DNA of 47,055 nt, from the NCBI GenBank assembly GCA_041665065.1, contig JBAYJM010000006.1, positions 1 through 47,055 of the forward strand, read 5' to 3'. Below, piece by piece: positions 40,828 through 47,055 of the stretch; within the stretch, counting starts at the first letter, position 1, and each line of letters begins with the position of its first letter. The DNA comes from JBAYJM01 sp041665065. GTDB lineage: Bacteria; Patescibacteriota; Patescibacteriia; 2-01-FULL-39-33. Below the pieces are notes generated by a model that searched no databases, was not told the origin of the DNA, and saw only the letters and a program-made list of their open reading frames with translations. Both the position numbers and the translations under genes were made by a program.

Positions 40828-42063
40828 ATGAAACAACAGTTATTGTTTAAGGGTTTTATTATAGCAATTGTTGCTATTTCAGCTTTTGCCTTGGTATCAC
40901 AAGCAAAGGCTGGTGCAGGTACGACCCCTGATTTAAAAGTATCTTCAATTTTAGTAGATAAATCTTTAAATGAAAAATTCGAGATAATAGGAAATACTTA
41001 TCAAGTCGGTTATGGTGATTCAGTTCTGCTTTATGTTGGAATTGAAAACATTGGTACAGCCGAGAGCAGTGATATGACTGTGAATATTTATGTAATGAAT
41101 TCGTTAAGTGATGAAGAAAAATTAGTATCTACTCAAAATTATTCTAATACTAATGGCAATGGAGGAACCTTGGCCCCGGGAAATTTAATTGATTATAAAT
41201 ATGGAATAGATGCTTCTAATTTTGCAGAGGGTAAAAATACAATTACAGTTAAGGTTGTCGACAATACTAAGCAAAATGACAGTACAGGGGTTTATCCGGA
41301 AAATAATTTAATGAACAACCAAATGAGTGCTTCAATGGCCGTTAATAAGCCGACTGTTGTTGCTGACTTGGCAATAACGGGAATCACTTTTCCTGCTAAG
41401 GCTGTTTTGGGTTCTGATGTAATGGTAGAGGCAATAGTTAGTGATCTTAGTATGTCTGGTATTAAGGAATATTCCATAATTACTTCAGTTATGGATAGTC
41501 AAAATCACATAACCGTTGTTAGTGATAGGATTTTTAATGGTGGTACAATCGGAAAAGAGGGAATAATTTATAAGTTTTTAATTGATAACTCCAAATTGAA
41601 ATTAGGAGTAAACACAATAACAGTACAAGTCAATGACGAGGGTAATGCTGAGACCACATTAGAAAATAACAGTTTAAATAAATCAATAGAAATTATTAAT
41701 CCATCCGTTGTAAATCGACGTTATCCGAATAGTGTTTTATTACGATCAATAACAACAGGAAAAATTTATTTAATAAAGGCTAATATGAAATATTATATTA
41801 GTGGAATAGCTGAGTTAAAGAGTTATAGGGGATTAAAGATGTATGATGTAGATGATTCTATTTTAAATTTATATTTTGACTATAATATTAAACCTTATGG
41901 CGACAATGTTGTTTTAATCAGTAAAAGTAATAATAAGGCATATTTAATAAAAAATGGAATGAAATATTATATCAGCACTTTAATCGAGCTTGGTAAATAT
42001 AGAATGAATAAGCATTTTATAGTTTATGATGGAATATTAAATTTATATGCCAATTCAAAATAG
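40828..42063 (+). CDS. secreted CARDB-type adhesion-like protein
   Basis: 411 residues. The signal peptide (about 1-30, LLFKGFIIAIVAISAFALVSQAKA) indicates export. Two CARDB-like Ig domains follow: PDLKVSSILVDKSLNEKF ... YVGIENIGTAESSDMTVNIYVM and VADLAITGITFPAKAVLGSDVMVEAIV, each ending with NTI(T)V(K/Q)V and ENN. The last 120 residues hold a duplicated motif with KxYLIKxxMKYYIS at about 311-323 and 371-385. This repeat is often seen at the end of CPR surface proteins. It probably binds partners or the wall at the cell surface. A shared terminator lies between it and rnpB. Confidence 0.8.
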   Translation: MKQQLLFKGFIIAIVAISAFALVSQAKAGAGTTPDLKVSSILVDKSLNEKFEIIGNTYQVGYGDSVLLYVGIENIGTAESSDMTVNIYVMNSLSDEEKLVSTQNYSNTNGNGGTLAPGNLIDYKYGIDASNFAEGKNTITVKVVDNTKQNDSTGVYPENNLMNNQMSASMAVNKPTVVADLAITGITFPAKAVLGSDVMVEAIVSDLSMSGIKEYSIITSVMDSQNHITVVSDRIFNGGTIGKEGIIYKFLIDNSKLKLGVNTITVQVNDEGNAETTLENNSLNKSIEIINPSVVNRRYPNSVLLRSITTGKIYLIKANMKYYISGIAELKSYRGLKMYDVDDSILNLYFDYNIKPYGDNVVLISKSNNKAYLIKNGMKYYISTLIELGKYRMNKHFIVYDGILNLYANSK

Positions 42064-42085
42064 TTAATATTTAGAGTTTATTTAT

Positions 42086-42119
42086 AAACTAAAAACCACC
42101 CTAGGGTGGTTTTTAGTTT
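42086..42119. terminator. bidirectional terminator between the CARDB gene and rnpB
   Basis: A near-perfect 34-nt palindrome: AAACTAAAAACCACCC against GGGTGGTTTTTAGTTT, with A and T runs on both sides. It serves both converging genes. Confidence 0.85.
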
Positions 42120-42580
42120 GTTCAGGCGAACTTGTAAGCCGAATTCTGTATCCGCCGAGGCGGATGATGATCATCTGTCTGCCAACGCCATTACTGGCGC
42201 GGTCAAGCTCCCTACTGTACTTGGGATTGCATCAGGTAGAGTTTACCACGGGCACTCTATTGCTAGAGGCCGAGTGAGATAGCATTAAACTAAGGAGATA
42301 TCTCTTGCTTAGTTCAAGACACTTTCACACTTTTCACCTTTCATTCGCCGAGGCGAACTAGTATTGTCTCTGTGGAACTGGTCCTCAATCCGTTTTGCAA
42401 CGGATCGGGTGGGCGTTACCCACTACCATGACATCCGCCCGAAAGCGGAAGGATGTTCGGACTTTCCTCCATAAATCTTAAATTTAGAATAGCGAACTTG
42501 CATATTGAGCATCCGCCCAAATAGGCGGAGCCCGCTACCTAAACAAGGTTTACAGCGATCATCCCATTCACCTGAACAGC
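42119..42580 (-). ncRNA. rnpB: RNase P RNA
   Basis: Read on the minus strand, the RNA has P1 formed by TGTTCAGG at its 5' end (near 42578) and CCTGAACA at its 3' end (42126-42119). Conserved region I is GGAGGAAAGTCCGAAC (around 42475), the middle has GGTAAACTCTACC, and the 3' part is ACAGAATTCGGCTTACA. The length of about 460 nt is at the long end for type A. One insert folds as a stem (GTTCGCCTCGGCGAA). It is the catalytic part of the enzyme that trims tRNA 5' ends. Confidence 0.95.
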
Positions 42581-42583
42581 TAT

Positions 42584-42612
42584 ATATTATCATAAATTGG
42601 GCATTATGTCAA
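42584..42612 (-). promoter_or_regulatory. promoter of rnpB
   Basis: On the minus strand, TTGACA (42612-42607), 17 bp and TAATAT (42589-42584). The start site falls on the first base of P1. Confidence 0.85.
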
Positions 42613-42663
42613 TTTTTTTAACTCAGTTGCTTGCAAAATAATCTAAGTAGCCCATAATAACAT

Positions 42664-42860
42664 CGGAACTCGTTCTATGTTGCTTAGCCCATCTCAATGA
42701 TGGATTTGCGGTTTCCGCGGATGCTTCCTAATGGAAGTTGCAATGTGGCAAAAGAACGAGTTCTACCTCGAGGCGCTGGCTATCGCAAGCAAGATCGTCA
42801 TGTATGACTATCTTTTATGGATGAAAATCCTTACTTGCACTTTGCTGGCGCTCTTTTTTT
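42664..42860 (+). ncRNA. structured RNA candidate or structured leader of a short gene
   Basis: GAACTCGTTCT (42666-42676) pairs perfectly with AGAACGAGTTC (42753-42763). It encloses three hairpins: CCATC/GATGG, GCGG/CCGC and CTTCC/GGAAG. A second large hairpin follows (GCGCTGGC...GCAAG with CTTGC...GCTGGCGC, about 42771-42851) and ends in CTCTTTTTTT, like an intrinsic terminator. A possible promoter is TTGCAA then TAATAA, about 42630-42660. An ORF (ATG 42743, MWQKNEFYLEALAIASKI...) with GC-rich codons also crosses the region up to 42940, but it runs through the terminator. A small RNA is my first reading and a protein gene the second. Confidence 0.45.
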
Positions 42861-42887
42861 GTCTAAATTGTCAATTTATGTTAAAAT
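42859..42887 (+). promoter_or_regulatory. promoter giving a leaderless sugar-transferase mRNA
   Basis: TTGTCT (42859-42864), 17 bp and TAAAAT (42882-42887), with the ATG at 42894 only 6 nt further. Confidence 0.6.
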
Positions 42888-42893
42888 ATTTTT

Positions 42894-44297
42894 ATGAAAA
42901 GGACAGAAATCGCCATCTCCGCCAGTTTATTGCCCATTGATTATTTAATGGTGTTTTTGGCGGGAATTACCTCATATTATATTCGTTATTGGGAGCCGAT
43001 AAAAGAAATCAGGCCGATTATTTTTGATTTGCCATTTTCTTTTTTCTTCCAGTTTATAATTGCCATTTCTTTAATTTGGCTGTTTAGTTTTTGGCTTAGC
43101 GGACTTTACTCAATGTCTAGTATTAGGAGGACATTAGATGAAATTTCAAAAATAATTCTTGGTTGCTCGACTGCCGTCATGATTTTGATGTTTATTTTCT
43201 TTTTCAGTAGAAGTCTTTTTGATTCCCGTTTTATTATCTTGGCTGGCTGGCTGTTTAGTATTATTTATGTAATAATCGGCAGAAGTTTAGTTCGCTTATT
43301 CCAGCATAGCTTGTATAAATATAATTTAGGTGTTCATCGTCTTGTAGTTATTGGTAAAAATGACTTATCGGCAGAGGTTAAAGAAATTTTTAATAATCAA
43401 ATCAAATACGGCTATAAAGTGGTGGCGGAATTTGAGAATTTTAATGACAAAACAAAAGCCGAAATGGAAAAAATGATCGCAGAAGATAGATTTGATGAGG
43501 TTTTAATTGCAACTGGAAATTTAAGTTCCGAAGAATTAAATAATTTAAATGATTTTTCCTATATTTATCACACGACGTTAAAATACGTTGCAGATATTTT
43601 CGATTTTCCAATTACAAATTTTGAAATTACAAACGTCTCAGGAATTCCGATTGTGGAATTAAAGAAAACTAAATTAGACGGCTGGGGGAGAATTTACAAA
43701 AGACTTTTTGACATAGTCGGATCGACAATTTTAATAATTATCCTTTCACCAATATTACTTGCTGTGGCAATCGCCATCAAACTTAATTCAAAAGGGCCGG
43801 TATTTTTCAAATATAATAGAATAGGGGAAAATGGCAAGACTTTTACTTATATTAAATTCAGGTCAATGATAAAAGATGCTCATAAATTTCGTTTTGATCC
43901 TGAATTTATAAAAAAACATAAGAATCTTCGCGATGGAACGCCAATGATGAAGTTTGAAAATGATCCCAGGGTTACGAGTGTCGGCAGATTTATCAGAAAA
44001 ACAAGTATTGATGAGTTGCCGGAATTGTTTAATGTTTTTATTGGCAAAATGAGCTTGGTTGGCCCAAGGCCTCATGAAGTTGAAGAGGTGGCCAGATATG
44101 AGAATTTTCACAAAAAAGTTTTGACCATAAAACCGGGAATAACAGGTATGGCACAAGTTTCTGGTAGATCTGATTTGGATTTTAATGAAGAAGTGAGGCT
44201 AGATGTCGGTTATATGGAAAATTGGAGCTTTAAGCTTGATTTAATGATATTATTTAAGACGCCTTTTGCTGTTTTAAAGAAAAGGAAGGCGGATTAA
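42894..44297 (+). CDS. polyprenyl-phosphate sugar-1-phosphate transferase (WbaP/WcaJ type)
   Basis: 467 residues. Four or more membrane helices fill the first 130 residues. A Rossmann-like CoA-binding-type domain follows (LVVIGKNDLSAEVKEIF, about 150-270). After the membrane helix DIVGSTILIIILSPILLAVA comes the sugar-transferase domain, with KGPVFFKYNRIGENGKTFTYIKFRSM, the basic-acidic pair SIDELPELFNVFIGKMSLVGPRP and ITGMAQVSGRSDLDF. It loads the first sugar phosphate onto undecaprenyl phosphate, starting a surface polysaccharide. The two GT4 genes at 44864 and 45942 can extend it. The mRNA appears leaderless. Confidence 0.93.
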   Translation: MKRTEIAISASLLPIDYLMVFLAGITSYYIRYWEPIKEIRPIIFDLPFSFFFQFIIAISLIWLFSFWLSGLYSMSSIRRTLDEISKIILGCSTAVMILMFIFFFSRSLFDSRFIILAGWLFSIIYVIIGRSLVRLFQHSLYKYNLGVHRLVVIGKNDLSAEVKEIFNNQIKYGYKVVAEFENFNDKTKAEMEKMIAEDRFDEVLIATGNLSSEELNNLNDFSYIYHTTLKYVADIFDFPITNFEITNVSGIPIVELKKTKLDGWGRIYKRLFDIVGSTILIIILSPILLAVAIAIKLNSKGPVFFKYNRIGENGKTFTYIKFRSMIKDAHKFRFDPEFIKKHKNLRDGTPMMKFENDPRVTSVGRFIRKTSIDELPELFNVFIGKMSLVGPRPHEVEEVARYENFHKKVLTIKPGITGMAQVSGRSDLDFNEEVRLDVGYMENWSFKLDLMILFKTPFAVLKKRKAD

Positions 44298-44545
44298 TTT
44301 TAAAAACATAGAACACAAAACATAGAACATAGAACAGAAAAATATGTTTTAAATCGTGTGTTTTATGGGTGGGGCTATGTAGGGAGGCGATGCCTAACAC
44401 AATAATCAGGTTGTTCTTTATGGGTATTGTTTTGTTCTGTGCCAGTTTTTGATTGTATTTGACGTATTGGCGTCAGCTGTTCTGTCGCCGATATTTTTAC
44501 TGGTATTGTGACTATGTCCATGACTAAGTGGAGGGGGACAATGTC
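44298..44545 (+). other. gap with short ACATAGAAC repeats
   Basis: ACATAGAAC occurs three times (44306-44314, 44320-44328, 44327-44335). A small hairpin TGACG/CGTCA lies near 44459-44475. There is no clear promoter or gene. Confidence 0.4.
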
Positions 44546-44761
44546 GTGTGGAAATTTGTAATATTAGCAATTGGTAGCTGGGTCTTTGGAATGGGTCTTT
44601 ATGGCCTGTTGGCTCTCTTCACTCATCGGTTTGTAAGGCGAATTGATTTGCGGACGACTGTGACTCAGATTCTGTTTTGGCCAATATTCATGTTTTGGTG
44701 GACTATTTCGGACTTGAAGAAGTGGTCAGCCACTAAGACTAGCGCAGAATCTTTAAGATAG
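44546..44761 (+). CDS. small two-helix membrane protein, 71 aa
   Basis: GTG at 44546 is taken as the start because a strong GGAGGGGG lies about 8 nt upstream. A GTG at 44528 overlaps that SD. Two hydrophobic segments (FVILAIGSWVFGMGLYGLLALF and TQILFWPIFMFWWTI) are joined by a basic loop (THRFVRRIDLR). A charged tail follows (KKWSATKTSAESLR). It stands alone between surface-sugar genes, with its own terminator and GC-richer codons, like the other orphan cassettes. An out-of-frame ATG at 44541 with ideal SD spacing stops after six codons. Function is unknown. Confidence 0.6.
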   Translation: MWKFVILAIGSWVFGMGLYGLLALFTHRFVRRIDLRTTVTQILFWPIFMFWWTISDLKKWSATKTSAESLR

Positions 44762-44785
44762 CCTTGGCCATAGCTATTAACCCTT

Positions 44786-44816
44786 ATCCGGTGGTTCGTC
44801 TACCGGTGTTTTTTTG
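44786..44816 (+). terminator. terminator of the 44546-44761 gene
   Basis: CCGGT (44789-44793) and ACCGG (44802-44806) followed by TGTTTTTTT. Confidence 0.7.
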
Positions 44817-44863
44817 TCCAAAACTTATTTGCCAAATCCTCTCTAATTGGTTAAGATTATGAA

Positions 44864-45958
44864 ATGAAAATAGCCTTAATTCACGACCATTTGGTCCAGA
44901 ATGGAGGGGCTGAACAAGTTGTAAAAGCGCTTAAGGATATGTATTCCGAAGCGCCTATTTTTACATTGCTAGCGGATAAAAAGGTCTGTAAAAATTTTAA
45001 TTGTGAGGTAAATACTTCGTTTTTACAGAACTTTCCTTTGAGCATTAAAAAATATCAATGGTTTTTGCCTCTTATGCCCGCTGCTGCTGAAGCTTTGGAT
45101 TTGATGGGTTATGATTTGATACTTTCAAGCGCTTCTTCGTTTGCAAAGGGTGTTATAGTAAATCCTAAGGCAATCCACATCTGTTATTGCCATACGCCTA
45201 CGCGCTATTTATGGAATGATACTCATAGCTATATTCAAAATTTAAATGTTAATGATGTTACAAAAATTTTCTTGCCGTTGCTCATGCAAAAGTTAAGGAT
45301 TTGGGACAGCCTTGCGGCAAGCAGGGTGGATCATTTTATCGCTAATTCCCAAAATATCCAGCGCAAAATTGAAAGATATTACGGTCGCCAAAGCGAGGTG
45401 ATTTATCCGCCCGTAAATACGGATAATTTTTTTATTACCAGCGGGCCCAAAAAATACTTTTTAGCAGGGAGCAGGCTTGTGCCATACAAAAGGATTGATT
45501 TGGCTGTAAAAGCCTTTACAAGGCTGGGAATACCGCTAAAAATTTTTGGAGTAGGACCGGAAATGATGAAGCTAAAGGAAATGGCCGGAGGAAATATTGA
45601 ATTTTTAGGCGACGTGTCGCCGACTGAAAAAGCAATATTATACTCTAATTGTTTGGCATACATAAATCCGCAAGATGAAGATTTTGGAATTACGGCGGTC
45701 GAAGCCATGGCTAGCGGCCGTCCGGTTATTGCTTATAGAAGTGGTGGCGCATTGGAATCAATAATTGAAGGCATAACCGGTGACTTTTTTGATGAGCAGT
45801 GCTGGGAGGATTTAGCTGATAAAATCATCAGATTTGATAATAGCAAATATGATTCTGAAATAATTAGAAATCATGCCAAAAAATTTGATATCAGCGTTTT
45901 TAGAGATAAATTTGGCAGTTTTGTAAATAAAATAACTCAAAATGAAAATAGGCATTGA
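44864..45958 (+). CDS. GT4-family glycosyltransferase (WbaZ/mannosyltransferase-like)
   Basis: 364 residues of a GT-B enzyme. The N-terminal domain starts MKIALIHDHLVQNGGAEQVVKAL, the GGAE loop typical of the group, and has CYCHTPTRYLWND (about 107-119). The donor domain has AGSRLVPYKRIDLAVKAF (the R/K phosphate site), FLGDVSPTEKAILY and PQDEDFGITAVEAMASGRPVIAY (the E-x7-E type signature). The group includes GDP-mannose-dependent enzymes of O-antigen synthesis; the sugar here is a guess. It overlaps the next gene by 17 nt. Confidence 0.92.
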   Translation: MKIALIHDHLVQNGGAEQVVKALKDMYSEAPIFTLLADKKVCKNFNCEVNTSFLQNFPLSIKKYQWFLPLMPAAAEALDLMGYDLILSSASSFAKGVIVNPKAIHICYCHTPTRYLWNDTHSYIQNLNVNDVTKIFLPLLMQKLRIWDSLAASRVDHFIANSQNIQRKIERYYGRQSEVIYPPVNTDNFFITSGPKKYFLAGSRLVPYKRIDLAVKAFTRLGIPLKIFGVGPEMMKLKEMAGGNIEFLGDVSPTEKAILYSNCLAYINPQDEDFGITAVEAMASGRPVIAYRSGGALESIIEGITGDFFDEQCWEDLADKIIRFDNSKYDSEIIRNHAKKFDISVFRDKFGSFVNKITQNENRH

Positions 45959-47051
45959 TGGCAGATGTTTAATGAATGGATCGTATTCTGGTGTGTCCTG
46001 GTATGCTTATAACTTATTAAAACAATTATTCGAAATCGATAATAGTAGCGATTATATTATTTTCGGAAATTCATCTCATCGGGCACAACTGCCAAACTTT
46101 GAAAGGGCAAATGCTAAAAATGCTGTTTTTAAAATTCCCAATAAATTTTTTAATCTCGCATCTTTTCTATTGGGAAAGCCTAAAATTGATAAAATGATCG
46201 GTGGCATAGATGTTTTTTGGGCGCCAAATTTAAATTTTATTAATGTTTCCGCAAATACAAAACTGATTTTGACGGTTCATGATCTGTCATTTTTAATCTT
46301 TCCTCAATTTTTTCCAATCAAAAGCATTCTTTGGCATAAAATGATTTTGAAAACCAAGCTCATCCAGAGAGCCGATTTGATTATTGCTGATTCTAATAGT
46401 ACAAAAGCTGATCTGGTAAATTTATTGAAAATAGAGGATAATAAAATAAAAGTTATTTATCCGGGAATATCTTCTGACTATAGAAAAATCGAATCAAATG
46501 ACGAAGGTTTTATAAAGGTTAGAAACAAGTATAATTTGCCAGAAAGATTTATTTTATTTTTAGGCACGCTTGAGCCCAGAAAAAATATCGAAAGCCTTAT
46601 TGAAGCATATAAATTAATTGATACGGACGTAACATTGGTAATTGCCGGCAGTGGCGGTTGGAAAAATAAAGATGTTTACGCTTTAGCTAAGCAGGATTCT
46701 AGAATAAAAATGATCGGATATGTTGACGAATCAGAAAAGCCATACTTATATAACCTAGCTCAATTTTTGGTTTATCCATCTTTTTACGAGGGTTTTGGCC
46801 TTCCACTGATTGAGGCTATGGCTTGCGGCTGTCCGGTAATCGCCGGTGCAAATTCTTCACAGAGTGAAATTGTGGAAAATAATGGATTGTTAATAGACGC
46901 TTATAATACAAACGATATAAAAATTGGTATCGAGATTCTATTGGCCGATGAAGATTTAAGAGTCGGTTATAGTAAAAGAGGATTGGAGACAGCTAAAAAA
47001 TTCAGCTGGGAAAATTCAGCGAGAGAGTTATCGGATTGTTTTAGAAAATAG
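45942..47051 (+). CDS. GT4-family glycosyltransferase
   Basis: 369 residues, complete to the TAG four bases before the window end. The start MKIGIDGRCLMNGSYSGVSWYAYN resembles that of the enzyme at 1594. FLGTLEPRKNIESLIEAY, VIAGSGGWKNKDVYALA, MIGYVDESEKPYLYNLA and PSFYEGFGLPLIEAMACGCPVI form the donor-binding domain of family 4. It starts inside the preceding glycosyltransferase gene, so both are made together. It probably adds the next sugar to the chain primed by the transferase at 42894. Confidence 0.92.
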   Translation: MKIGIDGRCLMNGSYSGVSWYAYNLLKQLFEIDNSSDYIIFGNSSHRAQLPNFERANAKNAVFKIPNKFFNLASFLLGKPKIDKMIGGIDVFWAPNLNFINVSANTKLILTVHDLSFLIFPQFFPIKSILWHKMILKTKLIQRADLIIADSNSTKADLVNLLKIEDNKIKVIYPGISSDYRKIESNDEGFIKVRNKYNLPERFILFLGTLEPRKNIESLIEAYKLIDTDVTLVIAGSGGWKNKDVYALAKQDSRIKMIGYVDESEKPYLYNLAQFLVYPSFYEGFGLPLIEAMACGCPVIAGANSSQSEIVENNGLLIDAYNTNDIKIGIEILLADEDLRVGYSKRGLETAKKFSWENSARELSDCFRK

Positions 47052-47055
47052 CCAA

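Noticed and set aside
1..47055. CRISPR array
   Set aside because: No regularly spaced direct repeats were seen anywhere; the repeats present are a pair of long elements, one direct repeat pair and short tandem pieces.
1..47055. UGA recoded as an amino acid, as in some CPR lineages
   Set aside because: Several genes end at UGA exactly where the next gene begins (3748-3751, 11685-11688), so UGA is a stop here.

Overview
The window looks like a chromosomal piece of a low-GC member of the Candidate Phyla Radiation (Patescibacteria, most likely the Parcubacteria group). This is an inference from several traits. Genes are AT-rich and tightly packed, with few Shine-Dalgarno (SD) sites. ProRS is of the archaeal/eukaryotic-like type, HrcA is short, and there is an ABC-independent surface-polysaccharide toolkit. 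The three-gene acyl-CoA-dehydratase-activase-like cluster and lipoproteins with Asp-box repeats also fit. UGA behaves as a stop codon (for example the ATGA overlaps holB/lipoprotein and mreD/PBP2), so this is not a UGA=Gly lineage such as Gracilibacteria.

Layout. 1-174 is the 3' end of a canonical mreB. 175-1590 holds palindromic repeats and two small minus-strand genes around a YbaK/ProX deacylase. 1594-6973 carries a GT4 glycosyltransferase, holB, an Asp-box lipoprotein, frr, rseP and a small CPR-type protein. 7001-7633 is a foreign-looking lipoprotein gene on the minus strand. 7679-13619 is proS followed by a shape operon (divergent mreB, mreC, mreD, PBP2). 13636-16550 has greA and, convergent with it, gyrB. 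16711-18085 has a membrane protein and an orphan gene. 18132-22385 is the heat-shock block: CIRCE-hrcA-grpE, hsp20, an orphan acyl carrier protein on the other strand, and dnaK. 22640-26851 is a 1403-residue secreted papain-type protease, flanked by two copies of the dnaK tail plus terminator. 27065-32102 has three activase/DUF2229-like genes, a DUF3467 protein, dnaJ and a methyltransferase.

32149-36372 looks like an integrated mobile element. A tRNA-Glu gene abuts a large serine recombinase whose last codons are antisense to the tRNA. Behind it lie a short overlapping ORF, a replication-initiator-like winged-helix protein, nested inverted repeats, an unknown protein, a strongly structured transcribed RNA and a frameshifted zinc-ribbon gene. 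36443-40603 is an AT-rich accessory block: an XRE-ImmA/IrrE protease with a PIN-domain partner, then an unrecognised protein with a PD-(D/E)XK-like nuclease end, then an unknown protein. 40828-47051 returns to cell-surface functions: a CARDB-type secreted protein, rnpB (RNase P RNA) on the minus strand, a structured RNA candidate, a polyprenyl-phosphate sugar transferase and two GT4 glycosyltransferases.

Two themes stand out. First, at least six short orphan genes (580-705, 1316-1502, 7068-7535, 17578-18018, 20030-20296, 44546-44761) sit alone between host genes. They use GC-richer codons and carry clear SD sites; four have their own promoter with 17-bp spacing and all have a hairpin terminator. 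They look like single-gene cassettes from a different genetic background. Second, the tRNA-Glu element and its structured RNA at 35827-35985 are the best candidates for something not yet described. All calls come from reading the sequence; no database search was run.
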